The notes under the pieces: generated by a model
Databases searched by the model: none
Told to the model about the DNA's origin: nothing
What the model saw: the letters and a program-made list of their open reading frames with translations, nothing else
Source: Ulva prolifera
Taxonomy: Eukaryota; Chlorophyta; Ulvophyceae; Ulvales; Ulvaceae
DNA: 64,000 bases
Reading direction: 5' to 3'
Assembly (NCBI GenBank): GCA_023078555.1
Contig: CM041201.1
Location: 4,161,713-4,225,712 of the forward strand
Shown: positions 46,228 to 60,302 of the stretch, piece after piece
How the letters are laid out: every line of letters starts with the position of its first letter
How positions within the stretch are numbered: position 1 is the stretch's first letter
Position numbers and translations under genes: made by a program

Positions 46228-48330
46228 ACGTACTGGCCCTCCAGGCCTCTTCGCCCTGGCCCTCTTCACCCTGGCCCTCCAGGGCCCCCTCCAGGCTGTG
46301 CACGCCCAGCACCAGCCACCCGAGAGGGAGCTGACGGCCGCCCTCATGGCGTATCATGACGACTGCACCATCGCTGGGCAGCGCATGGACGCCGCCGCCG
46401 CATTCCGTGCGCTGGTGTCGGCGGCAGAGCCCCTCGGGCTGGAGCCCCAGCTGCACAAGTGCACGGCCTACTCACGCGACCCCCAGCATGCGGGAGCTGT
46501 CGCGGCTGCGTTCGGCATTACGCATGACAAGTAGGGCACCGTAATCACCGGCACACCCGTCGGCACCCCGGCATCCGAGTCGGCGCACGCGGAAGCGACG
46601 TCCGACAAGGTGTGCGCCACCATCGAGAAGATGGTGGACCTGCCCCTGACAGCGCAGGAACAGTTCTTGCTGCTCACGATGTCCTGCCAACGCTGTATGC
46701 TTCACTACGCCAGGGTGTTTCCGTGGTCGCACATTTCTGATCACACGCGCCGGACGGAGGCGTCTGTCCTGGCTGCGGTGAATGCAATCATGCCCGTCCC
46801 GCTGGACGACCCTCGTGCGGCTGCACAAGCCGTCCTTCCAGAGCGCCTCGGTGGCCTGGGCACCATGTCCACGCCGCGGGAGGTCGCGGACGGAGCGTAC
46901 CTCGCTGCAGCTGCGGTGAGCCACAAGGCATTCGCAGGAGGCCCCGAGCGCATGCAGCCATTCGGGGGGCTGCACGGGCAACACTTGCAGGGAAACCTGG
47001 CAGGCCCTCAACGTCGCTGAGCAGCTCCACCCGGAGCTGCCCGGGCCGGCGAGCGGCGACACCATCGGCAAGGTGTTACCTGCTATGCAGCGGCGTGGCA
47101 CCAAGGTGGGTGCCCTGCGCCGCAGGGCGGCTCTGCTTGCTAGCCATGATGTCACCACGCTCGAGGGTGCATGCAACTTGGCACGGCTTCGCAACTGTGC
47201 TTGCCGTGCGGCCACCCTTTGGTTGAACACTCTGCCGCTCTCCCAGGCGCTGCGCATGACTGACTTTGAGTTCATGCTGTGCATCAGGTATCTCCTGGGC
47301 ATGTCTCCAGCCCCTCCCAATGCAGTCGGCTCGCGCTGCGAATGTGGCACATTTATACAGCCGCATGATCTCGACCACGCGATGAATTGCACACACAATG
47401 CGGGGACCTTGACTTCGCGCCACACAATCGTTGAAAAACAATGACGTGAGATCGGGTCCCACGCATGTGTGGCATCCACGCGTATTCCGCGCACAGCGCA
47501 GTTCATCCGCGCGCGGCTCGCGACTGCTCTGAGGCAGATCCATGCTGTTCCGCCGTTCCCGCCCCCCCCCTGCTCCGCCCCAGCCCGCCTCCCAGGTCGC
47601 AGGCCCTTCGTGCGGGGCAACCTTGCCCGCGGAGCGGATGCCTGCAGCCCCGCCACCGCCGGCGGCGGCGCGTGCGGCTGCGGCGCCGGCACCTACGACT
47701 GCTCCGGCCGCCGATGCCGATGCTGGACACAGCGCCCAGATGGGGCGCCACGCGCCGGACGCAGCGCAGGCTGCGGTCCTGGCGGCGGCAGCGGCGCTGG
47801 GTGGCCAAGATCCGGCGGGGCCTGGGGAGCAGGCCGCTGCCGTGCAGGCGACGTCGCTGGAGCGGGTGCTCAGCGCGGTGGCCCAGGAGAAACTGGGGGA
47901 CATCATGTTTATGCCACCAGGTGACGCTTTGTGCATAGGGGATGTGTCGGTTGTGAACCCCTGTGCTGATACCTGTTGCGGCTGAGCGGCCCAGGAGGAA
48001 GGGGGCACTGTGGAGACGCGGGACGTGCAGAAACGCACTGCTTATGGTTTGTACGACCCTGATGCATACAGTTTTGCGCCGTTATTGCATGAGATGCATG
48101 GTCGCTTGGGACAGCCTGCCATGAGTCACTTGAATCGGCTGGCGGAGGTTGCGTCTCGGTGTGGTAAGGTGAACCGTGCTTTGTTTGTTACGAATGCTCT
48201 GCGCCGGTTAAGTGTGGCGTTGTGCAAGGGGAATGCTCTTGTGCTCCGTGCGGGGCTTCAATCTTCGGCTGGCATCACCGGCAGGGCTGTGGTACGTGCT
48301 CGTACCCGGCCTAGTGCCATGACTGAGTGA
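46228..48330 (+). mobile_element. Decayed, 5'-truncated non-LTR retrotransposon (RT palm/thumb, zinc motif, nuclease-like C terminus)
   Basis: Reads from a GDPLGP-like entry (about 46228, LFALALFTLALQGPL) into the reverse-transcriptase catalytic motif AYHDDC (46352-46363, a YxDD box), then LHKCTAYSRDP, VITGTPVGTP and PERLGGLGTMSTPREVADGAY. A Cys/His motif follows near 47338 (CECGTFIQPHDLDHAMNC), then a restriction-like endonuclease-type strand (ALCIGDVSVVNP, near 47935) and the C-terminal GRLGQPAMSHLNRLAE...LRRLSVALCKGN motif I know from green-algal LINE-type elements. Lesions: in-frame stops at 46532-46534 and 47983-47985, and frameshifts near 46965 and 47440. The N-terminal half is absent. 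It is not functional as written. Confidence 0.85.
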
Positions 48331-48760
48331 GTGGATTTGCGAATGGATTCGTAGGAACAGCCCGATACCCTGCCTCTGTCCTTTGTAACTACACACATAC
48401 AACGGCCCGGCCTCTCTTCTTTGTAACTACATACGTACAACGGCCCGGTATCCGGCCTCTCTTCTTTGTGACTCCGTACAACGGCTGTGAAGACGCTTTT
48501 GTAGTTTCTCATGTGCAGTGCATTTGCCCGTAGTGGGCATGCACAGAACTGGTGAATGAGTGTGTGGATTTGCGACAGTCGTTCGAGACACGGCTCGATG
48601 CCCGGCCTCTCTTCTTGTAGCCACATACGTATAACGGCTGCGGTACGCGCTCGAGCCCGGCCTAGTGCCATGAATGAGTGAGTGGGTTTGCGAGTGGACT
48701 CCGGGAACTGTCTCCATGCCCGGCCTCTGTTCTTTGTAACTACATACATACAAGACTACA
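48287..48760 (+). repeat. Tandem/interspersed repeats in the retroelement tail
   Basis: Two related blocks of about 115 bp (48287-48400 and 48637-48755) share GTACG-GCTCG-CCCGGCCTAGTGCCATGA, GAGTGAGTGG-TTTGCGA-TGGA and CCTCTGT-CTTTGTAACTACA. A partial copy lies at about 48541-48637. Three short units of about 45 bp (CCTCTCTTCTTTGTAACTAC then ACAACGGCCCGG) lie at about 48370-48490. They begin inside the last coding segment of the element and run into its 3' tail. Confidence 0.75.
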
Positions 48761-50336
48761 AATGCACGCACACTCGTGAGCCTAGAGATGTGACACACCC
48801 ACACTTGCATCCCAGCTACCCATGCTCACGCACCGCTACCTGCAACTCAAATGTCTCCATGGCTCGCACGACACGGACCGGCACCGCTAACAGATCCACG
48901 TCACGCCTGGCCCGGCTCAGCGCTGATGGCGTCCGCGGGTGCAGACGACTGCACCCGCGGATGCAATGGTGGTGTCGGGCACTCACTCCCTGTTCGGCTC
49001 TTACCTGTAGGGCATCGTCATCGCCCGCCGCAACGTGCTCGTCGAAATGTGGCGCGGCGTGACTGCGCGCTCCGGCATTGCTTCGGCGGTCGAAGCGCAC
49101 TCGAGCAGGCGCCCGCGCGACCCCGAGCAAAGCCGAGCCCGGCAGCAGCTCACCCGTCACCCACCAGAACCACCAGCCGCCCAGGCTTTGGCCGTGCTTG
49201 AGTGCGCTCGTGGCGCCCAGGCTTTGCTCCCCAGCACCCTTGCAACTGCCCTGTGCGCGCCGACGACGCAGACGCCGCCAGGCCTGGTGCCGCCATGCTT
49301 GATGCGCAGACTCCTCACGCCTGCCTCCTCCATCACACACCATCAACAGCCAAGAAGCCCATAGCTAGCACTCCAGATGGCACACAAGCCCGGCGCACAA
49401 ATATGCAGCCAGGCAGGCGGAGCAGGCAGCGGCAAACCAGATCACTGGTGGTGGGCGGAAGGGGGGGGGGTGGCTGCCAAATGCGGTGTGACACCTGAAG
49501 CACTGGTTTCGAAGATGCGATGCCTGATAGTTTGTGTTGGTGCTCTGCCATACAATGGGCCAAGTGCTTGTCACCTGATAGTGTTTTGAAGATGAGAAGA
49601 ACATGCCGACTCATTGCCTACTCCTAACAGTTGAAGAAAGCCCCCTTGTGCGACCCACATGAATATCATGTAGGTGGCATCTAAGAAGGGCTATCCAGAT
49701 TGCTGAGGTTTCTGTCTGAAACCAACGACGTTTGTGCACAGGCTGCCCCCTCACTGCCCAGGTCAAGCCCAGCACAGGTACCTGCTACACAGTGGGTACA
49801 CACCAGCACATCAAGAAGCTAATGTGGTTGCGCCGACGCGTTCACTCGAGCAGAACTTATGGGACTGAGATTCAGAACCATGGTTTCACGGCTCTCTCTG
49901 CTGTGGTGTCGTAAGGTGGCTGCAGGAGCCACCACGCGTCAATGAGATCTTGACTTTCAGCCAGTGTTCGTCACTGAGATACATTGTACCAAGGAGCGTT
50001 TGCCGTCAACGTTGTTGTAGCAATAGGCGCAAAATTGGTCCCTCTGTTGTGGTGTCTTGCATCTGTGAGCGCCCGATCTCTCAGCCGCACCCTCCGTTTT
50101 TTTGCAACACGCAACTGTTCTTCCGCTCACGCGTCATCTAAACTTCCAAATGCAACCCACGTACGACCCTCACGACAGCTTATCGCCTGAAGTGCCACAA
50201 TGAATCAGCTTGCTTGTGAGCGCCACATCGTGCGAAGGCATTGTCTCGCCTAGTGCCTCCTCAAGGCTGCCAAAATCGTATATGCGGCATCATGTCACAG
50301 TCCTTATCATCTGGAGCCATAATCACGTGCGTGCAG
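48761..50336. other. Intergenic, about 1.6 kb, left part GC-rich
   Basis: 48.8-49.35 kb is GC-rich, with overlapping long frames on both strands and a strong hairpin; 49.4-50.3 kb is plain. I see no gene. The first exon (transit peptide) of LL-DAP aminotransferase copy 2 should lie in its right end but could not be placed. Confidence 0.4.
48932..48961. repeat. Perfect 13-bp inverted repeat with 4-nt loop
   Basis: Left arm TCCGCGGGTGCAG (48932-48944), loop ACGA, right arm CTGCACCCGCGGA (48949-48961). It can form a very stable GC-rich hairpin. It lies just after the retroelement tail. Not a typical eukaryotic terminator. Confidence 0.85.
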
Positions 50337-52848
<2,512 letters not shown>

Positions 52849-53040
52849 TGTTGTAACTTTGTTGTTCTGATTGCTTGTAATCTGCGACGTACTAAATGTG
52901 GTTTGCGATCAACGTCGTGCCGTCGGCGACAGTGTCTTCCGTGGATAGCCCGTAACACTGGCAGCCCTGTTTATAGCATAGTTGGCTTGGTGCTAGCAAC
53001 TGTTCAGATTGTTTGCTGCGCCAGTTCTTTGTGGCTCAAC

Positions 53041-54620
53041 ATGCCGCGCGTCTCACGGCCATCTGAGGAGGAGGTTGCTAATAGCTTAGTACGTAAGAGA
53101 ATCAAATTACGCAATAGGATGTTGACATTTGGCGAGTGGATGGAAGGATGGGGCGTACAGGTGGACAAAGAGGAGGTGAGGCTACAGAGATGCTGCCTTG
53201 TGGTGCCAGTCCGTAACACATCTGCACCTCTGTGTGGCTGCAGGAAGAGGACGATTTGATATATCAAATTGTTGTCCTCCACGACGACGAATATGTGCGT
53301 ACGTATACTGTAAATCATAAAGAATTTGAAGTCATTAAGGATTCTGGCAGCTACGATCAGTCCACAGACGCCAAATTCAAAGGCACAGAGTGCATGATCT
53401 TGGACAAGAAGACCAGCATATCTGAAGCACGAATGCACAAGGTGCGAATAGGCTTGGCTGCTGCTTCAGCAGTCCATGCACAAGTAGCAGTGCAAACAAG
53501 AACCCGGTGCAGATGATGAAGGCAAGGCCATTCAGGGGTGGATGTAGCAATGGCAAGCAAATGGTCGCTAGCAAAGGCATTGGGAATATGAAAGATATGC
53601 GGATACAGTACTGGGACACAACCCAAGCCACCTGGTATGCCGGCAAAATCCTAGGAATGTGGAAAGAGAAGCCTCGCACCCACTGGCTTGTATTCTTTGA
53701 TGATGGAACAGAATATGCTGTCGGCAGAACAGATGATGTATGGAAGCTGGTACGCTGGCCATCTCACACCTGTATGCATTGCACCTTGAGGGCCAGTTTT
53801 CCAATGACGATGTGCAAGAATGTAATGCCATGCATATCTTTGAGGAACCATTCAAGATCCATGCCTGTGCAAATACGTACCAAACCATCGGCACTGGAAG
53901 GGAGAGTCATGCAATAGCTGAGCCACATTCCATGCCAACGGTCACCCAACTTCAGGTTTTGCATCATACACGACATAAACGCATCGACACGTAAACATCA
54001 TACAGGCTTGATAAAATAGCAGGATGTACTGCCTGTGTATGTAGCTATAAATGCAGTGCTGTACCCCACTTGCCCTAGTTTGCTATGTTTCTATACACAT
54101 TCTTCCATTCAACTATTCTAATCAAAGAACAGCTTGCAAGGAGTTGGATCATATTTGTATCGGCAAGTTTGTTGTTGTAATATTTTTTTAGCCTAGCTTT
54201 ATGCAGGACGCAGGCGAGACTTTGATCGAGGGTTCCGCAGGTACTGTCACTTTGGCGCAGTCAGGGGACAGTGACAAAAAGCAGCTTGAGTTCATTGTTG
54301 AGACAACAGCTCCCATGGAGCGGCTGCATGTCACTTCCTGGAAGCATGGTGTGCAAGTATTCCAGTGTGGTAAACATGCCGCAGAAGCCACGATCCAGGC
54401 GAGCTCTAAATCATCAAGTAAAAGGCGACGAATAACAGCCGAACCGGCCTGTACTGATGCTGCAGCAACGGAACAGACAGCAGCAGTGCCTAACTCTGAC
54501 AGAGCTGCAATCCCGGGTAGTCGTGTGTGGGTCCTATCATCTCACAGCCCACTCGAGCCCGGAGAGATGAAAGTTGCGCACACACCAGGCGTTCTGAAGG
54601 TGACGGTGCCGGTCAAGTGA
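53041..54620 (+). CDS. Tudor-like domain protein of unknown function
   Basis: Exons 53041-53175, 53244-53441, 53513-53749 and, less surely, 54207-54620; all phase 0, 327 residues. Seen here: a basic N terminus (MPRVSRPSEEEVANSL), a segment EEDDLIYQIVVLHDDEYVRTY, then a small beta domain in exon 3 (MRIQYWDTTQATWYAGKI, THWLVFFDDGTEYAVG) with the W-Y-x-G...F-D-D-G-x-E pattern of Tudor/agenet chromatin or methyl-ligand readers. Exon 4 follows a good polypyrimidine acceptor (TTTATGCAG) and contains a probable nuclear localisation signal (SSKRRRITAE). Role inferred: nuclear reader or adaptor. I do not recognise the full protein. It starts only 192 bp after LL-DAP aminotransferase copy 2. Confidence 0.65.
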
Positions 54621-55772
54621 GAAGAGATGATACTCGTGCACACGTCAGACGTTCTGCAGGCAACAAATGCAGGAATTTGAGATGTCTGTCTTGTCGAGGC
54701 ATGTGTAGAGACCGATGAAGAGTGCAAGTTTTCCCCACATGACATGGCCGAAAGGAACCCCAGAAAAACGAACGTGCAAATTTGCATGCAACCGCACTAC
54801 GTGCAAAACTTTCATGATGGCATCTCGCTTGAGCGCTACAAGCTGCCACTTCACTGGAAGCTGTGGCACTCGTTCACTCCATGCTTTTCCATCCTCCCAG
54901 AAATTTTCGATGCACCGTTGATGCAAAGTACTTAAACTCCAGCCCAGCGATACCATCAGTAAAACAGCTCATGCCCAGTTGATGTGTGCACGCCAGATAC
55001 AAAGAACACCTTTCTGTATGAGATGATGCAAAACCAACGCCTTTCCATATGAGATGCTTGCATACGGAGTTGAACCATTTAAAGTCCTCCTCGTCTTCCC
55101 TGGTGTTTGGGCATCAGCCTCCTGGCCTTGTGCAGGCAGGCCTCGGCGCCTTACAGAACATCCGCGCATCAATGTATAATCAACTTTCATGCACGCTCAG
55201 TGACGGCCTGCCTGTGCAACACTGTCAGTATGTTTCTACAAACGATACAAATACGTTCTGCTGGAGCGCATCGTCTGGATGCTGCAAGATTCTGAAGCTG
55301 CCCCCGACATTGATGTCCCAGGTGCCAAGCATCTTATGCTCTCACAGTGCAAAAGTTTTGCCCAGGCCATTCTGAATTGCTTAGCCACAGGATATTACAG
55401 TCCTCGATCACCTATGTTCGCCTTTTGGGGCGTTGTGCCCCTCTACAGTGTGGCAGATAAGTGCACTTGGACAAGCACTTGACCAGTCTTAGAAAAACAC
55501 TGAGGATGTTGAATATTTTTATTATCAGCAACGTTAATCACCGACCACGGACTGCTTTTGCATCTGTACAAGTTAGAAGAATTTACATGGATCATTGTGA
55601 ATTGACATTAGAAATGGCGCATGCTGCAGATGGCTGAACCGATTTGTATGACCACAAAACTGAATTCCTGAACCATCAATACTGACCATCTGTACTGGAT
55701 GAAACGATAAGCAGATTTGAATTGCCACATCGCGCAAAATAGGAAAAATTGCGTCCACAGCATCTCAGAGAA
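54621..55772. other. Unassigned, about 1.15 kb between convergent genes
   Basis: Contains protein-like pieces on the + strand (FYKRYKYVLLERIVWMLQD near 55230-55290 before a GGTGCCA donor-like site; KTNVQICMQPHYVQNF near 54770) and an open - strand frame (54645-54956). These may be extra exons of the Tudor-like gene or a separate small gene. I could not build a consistent model. The right end is the HSF 3' UTR. Confidence 0.3.
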
Positions 55773-57863
55773 TCAGCTCGTGGCAGTCGGAGTCGGTGCA
55801 TCAACATCAGTCATGTGGTGCCATGTGTCCTCTTTAAGGTCGGGCAGTTCCCCTACTGACCCATCACCCTTCAGCAAATCTCCGATCCCATCCAATGACA
55901 AGTCAGCTGGCATCTCAAGATCATCGAACGAGAATGCATCTGGATCTGGCAGTGAGCTGCTGAAAGGAGGCAAGACACTGCCCCCGACTGCATCAGGTGC
56001 ACTGGGAATGCCTGCAGTACCTGAGAGTGGCACTGCAAAGAATCCCTGAGCTCCCATAGCTGCTCCATCCACCGCCGCAGCTGTCCCTAGCTGATCATTT
56101 CTCATGGGTTCAACACCTGGAGCAGACAGGCCGATGCTGGGCATCCCGCCTGCCAACTCTGGGGGCACCTCAATCCCCATGGCATCAGCATCCGCCAGGC
56201 CACACGCGTCATCCAAGGCTGCAATTCCCGGACTGTCCGCAGACGATGCTTCGTGTATTTGAACATGATCATGATGCGCTGCATTACCCGGCGACACAGT
56301 GGCGGCAAGATCTATGCTATTGAAGTGTTTCTCCAGCTCATCTGCGCCAGCAGCTGAGGTCTCGTCCACATCTGGAAGCGGACTTACCATGAGATTCTGG
56401 AAGAAGCTTGCCACATCGACTGGCTTATATGGAATAAGTTGACCACCTGTAGCGGACGGGCTGTCGTCTGAGCCACCATCTGCACGGCGCTTTTTACGCC
56501 GAGCGTCTGAGCCAGCCAGGTATGCCTGGTTCTGCTGCGCTGCTGTGATCATCTGCGCGAGTACCGCAGGATTACTCGCAACACGCGAAAAGAAAGAGAT
56601 AAGCTCAGACAAACGCTTCTCAGTAAGTTCCAACCTCTGTGTCACAGACTTCAACGTTGACTCAGATTCCTGCACCACGTAGCCCTATGGCCTCAATCAA
56701 GCAGCACTGATGAAGCGCCTGCAGCTGCAAAATCCTGCTGGCCATGGCAACACAGCAAATGCCTGCGTTGAATGCCTGCTGCTCAATCAGCAGGACACCG
56801 CCAAATGGTCGCCTGGGACACATCTGGCTTGAGCGAGTGCGTGCCAAAATCGAGAACTTGGGCATGATTGTACACCGGAGTCTATTGCATGCCAGACAAG
56901 CCGATTCACAAGCTGGGCTGGAGCTGGGTTGGATCTGGGTCAGAGCAAGTAAGTAGCCGAGGAGGCCTACCGATTGCTTTTGTCGCAAGTGCACAAGCTC
57001 CATCATCAAGACGTTCTTATCTCGTTTGAGGGTCTCAACCTCCTCCATGAGACCTCCATACTGACCTACCTGCAAGGTGGCACTATGGATACTTGTGCAT
57101 CACCAATGGCAGCAGTGCCAGGTACTGCTCGACTTAAGCTTCGCAAAGGTATGCAGACCAGCCTGCGTGGCTGTGCATGTCAGCGGAGCGGACCTCAATT
57201 GCACTCTGCCCAGAAGCAATGAGAGCATTGCTTGGCTGATGATCTTTGGCTTGGCCCTTCCGACGCTGAATATGTTGCATCAAGTCTGGCCTGTCCCTTT
57301 GAAAGTTTGCATTTGCAAACTCCCACCGGTCCGGATCGGCCTTTTTGAATCCCTGCATGTGGGTTCTGCTTGGCTCAGCCATCACTTAGTAGTTGAAACA
57401 AGACTACGTGAACACCGAGGGGCATGAGCTGGGCAAAAGGAAAGAAAGGCGCACATAAGTGTTCAGTTGTCGGACGAATGATGAGAAATTGTTGTGCTTG
57501 AAATGTTTAGGAAGAAGGAACTTGGAGAATTCCGGTGGATTCCACACCACAAAGCTACATGCAACACACCGTTGTTATGAAGCAGCACATCAGTTTCCAA
57601 AGTTGCTGTGTGATCTTTGGACTGCAAAGGTTTCGTTGGCTCGGCACGCGGCAAGGGCAAGGGCAGCTTCTCTGCGATGAAAGAGGAACGTCTCACCTCG
57701 CGCCATCTGGTGTCCACGACACAATCGGGTCCGTCGTTTCGTCACTTACCAGATCAAATCTACACGCTGGTAAATTGTGAGGAAGTTACGACAGATGGGC
57801 AGCATCAAAGAACATTGATCGGGACCCGCACGTTTTCACGAGGAACGGTGCCACACTTGCCAT
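55773..57863 (-). CDS. HSF1: Heat shock transcription factor (plant-type HSF)
   Basis: Exons 57832-57863, 57697-57759, 57455-57554, 57194-57352, 56971-57069, 55773-56669; phases 2, 2, 0, 0, 0 close to 449 residues. Role: binds heat shock elements as a trimer and activates chaperone genes. Seen here: the DNA-binding domain from residue 4 ([68 protein letters not shown]); the oligomerisation heptads ([20 protein letters not shown], then [18 protein letters not shown]); a nuclear localisation signal (ARRKKRRAD); and a long acidic activation region with repeated aromatic/acidic patches ([19 protein letters not shown]), ending APTPTATS. The first exon is only 32 nt and is supported by the [11 protein letters not shown] pattern. 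The GTCCGC donor of exon 4 is weak. Confidence 0.95.
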
Positions 57864-58808
57864 GCTCAGAGATACGATGAATATGCGAAACGCCGCAAGC
57901 ACGCACAACAGTGGCCTGTCAGGATGAGAACGTTCTTGGGGGATAGCGGATAAACGATGCTATGCCAGGAAGCAGTCTCTGACGCGTCGGCGCGGAGACA
58001 GATCGCAGATGCTGTAGCACACGCCACACTTGTGCATCAGATACACTGCCGAGCTACAACTAATGTCTTGAAAGTGTGTTATCATCCAGACATGCAAAGC
58101 GTGGCTCCATAAACGCGTGGTGCTAAGTGGCACGCCCCGTTATATCGGAAGCCCTCCGCCATGGATCAACGACCGGAATGCTTGATTGGTGCAACCTTTG
58201 TTATGAATTTCGGCGCTGACAACTTCAGAAGCATGTCGCAGCATCATCTGTCGTGGTTGAATCTGATGCATCGCCGTGACATGTCTCACAAAGGCGTACA
58301 GATTGCGCTTGATCAATTGAAGGCAGCGCTAGCATGGCCAAGCGGGGGTCGCAGCGTAAAAGCCCGGTGGGCGACGACGGCTCAGAAAACATGTCCTGAC
58401 ACACATGTGTCATGCATACGGAGCATGAACGTGATCGTCGACGACGCAATGGCACGACTTAGTATCCTGCAGTGCCCGAGCATGCGTTTCATCACCACAC
58501 ACACGTGGACACTGCACTTTGTTTGAGGCATATCTGCCAAGCTGCCGTCAGCGCATGACTGCAGTGGGGAAGATAGCAAAAAAAACATCGTGGTCATGTT
58601 GCGCCGCTGGCGTCAGGTGAAGTCACTTAAAACTGCGTACTCGCTGCGACAGGCAGCATTCAAACCGTACAGAAGCAGCCTGCTTGCAGTATCTGTTTCA
58701 CTGCAAGCATGACGAAGATAGTATTGTTGCTTGGTTCCATGTCGTGATGTTTTGCCGGTCTATTTAGTGCGCCAGCTTTCGTTGCAGAGGCTGCATCAGC
58801 TGCTGCCC
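57864..58808. promoter_or_regulatory. Divergent promoter region between HSF (-) and PTST-like (+)
   Basis: 945 bp between two divergent start codons. An ATG frame of 121 codons (58161-58526) is present with no recognisable sequence and is probably chance. I did not find a convincing array of GAA/TTC heat shock elements by eye. Confidence 0.4.
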
Positions 58809-60145
58809 ATGTGCATCACAAGCCTTCACATTACTCCGCTTCACTGCAAGCGAGTAAACTATTCGCAAGGTAGAAGTGTTCGCGTCTGTTCTTCATCAGA
58901 AGGAATTAGTGAAGCGGAACGGAGGCTCGCAGCTCTGAAAGCTGCGCAAGAAGCGTCGGATCGGGTTGTATCATGGAAGCCTCAACCAGTCGCACGATCC
59001 AACTTGTCCAAATATCTGGATGTGAAAGAAGATCCTGATATTGGAGCTGCGCCCCGGCATGTCGACATCCGCATGTATGACGGTGCGGTTCCCGCCTGTC
59101 ACGTTCATATCCCGCTTTCACTTCCTCGTCCTTATGCCGATGATGAATGCGCTGTAATGAACTGTTAATATTCAACGTTTACTCCATTTGCACTTCGTTG
59201 CAGCAGCACGTGTAGGCTGCTTCCTGCTTCCTGTACCAACTCAAATACGAAGGAGCGGCACATTGTTGCACCAGGCTCCTATGAAAAGTTCGCAGCGTGC
59301 TTGTCTCGGGAGTTCTGGCTGCTGGACCAGGAGTCTGGTGCATAACAACATAGGAAGCATACGTATGATATGAAGCATATGAGTGCAGCATTGCAAGCAT
59401 CTCGAAACCGCCTCAGTGTGGCTCTGAATGCGACACGGAAGAAAACCAATATGCTGGAAGACATAGTCGCTGAGAAAGACGATGCACTTGTGGAGGCATT
59501 TGACTGCCTCACGCGCGCACTGAGTGAGTACAAGAACTTGCAAAAGCTGTCACAGGGTGCTTCAGCGGGAGTACAGTTTGGAGTCAGCCAGGATGATGCT
59601 CTACGCAAATTGCTGATCCTTCAAGAACGGATTGAGTTCATGCACGAGGTGTGCCAATCTGAGCGTTATGACATACAATCTTGCATTGCCGGGCCAGCCG
59701 TGTGTGCTTCAGCTGAACATGGCCATATCATACTCCTGTGGATTTGTCAATGGTATGGGTGTATTCAGCTTTTTAGAAAGCTCAGTTCATCACTTCGCAA
59801 ACGAAATGCTGTGACATCATCTCTCCCATGCAGAGGATAGCAGAATCTCGAGCAGAGCTCAGTAAGCACGTTATCAGAGCTGTCCCTGTTGTGTGGAGTG
59901 GCTTGGCTTCAGAGGTGAGACTGAAAGGGGACTTTGACAAATGGGGTGAGGGGTTTCTGCTTAGCAGCGACTCTATTGATGATCACATTTTCAAGAGATT
60001 CAAAGCGGACATTCCGTTACGTCCAGGAACGTATCGAGTGAAGTTTTCTGTAGATGGTGAATGGCGCTTAGCACCTGATTGGCCTACAGAGGACACATTG
60101 ACGGGTGACACAAACAATCTCATGGTGGTCGAGCCAGAACTGTAG
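58809..60145 (+). CDS. PTST-like protein: chloroplast coiled coil plus CBM48 starch-binding domain
   Basis: Exons 58809-59082, 59389-59648, 59834-60145; phases 1 and 0 close to 281 residues. Known role of the family: plant PTST proteins bind starch/maltooligosaccharides through CBM48 and bring starch synthases to granules. Seen here: a likely transit peptide from ATG 58809 (MCITSLHITPLHCKRVN...RVCSSSEG), helical coiled-coil segments (EAERRLAALKAAQEASDRV; LEDIVAEKDDALVEAFDCL; LRKLLILQERIEFMHE) and a C-terminal CBM48 (VPVVWSGLASEVRLKGDFDKW, LRPGTYRVKFSVDGEWRL, LTGDTNNLMVVEPEL). The Trp and Lys positions expected for sugar binding appear to be present. It could also be another CBM48 protein such as an AMPK-beta-like factor, but the N-terminal coiled coil and transit peptide favour PTST. 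Confidence 0.85.
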
Positions 60146-60302
60146 AGGAATTGTTCATCATGTATTAGTTTGCCATGCACGGCTGTGGCTGCCGTTGTCC
60201 TTACAGAGTTCACATGGTGATCTCGTTTCGCAGCTCATGATTCACACGCTCTAGCTTGGAGAAATGTATTCTGCAAATACTCTGGTGCCCACAGCACAAT
60301 TG
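60146..60302. terminator. Compact convergent 3' region
   Basis: 157 bp between the stop of the PTST-like gene (+) and the stop of the RRM gene (-). Both 3' ends must form here or overlap. Confidence 0.5.

Noticed and set aside
46472-48038. Long - strand frames over the retroelement (about 406 and 320 codons)
   Set aside because: They are antisense shadows of the GC-rich RT coding sequence; the + strand carries the YHDD box and C-terminal motifs.
58161-58526. 121-codon ATG frame between HSF and PTST-like genes
   Set aside because: No similarity, no Kozak or splice context, and located in a shared promoter region. A small gene cannot be fully excluded.
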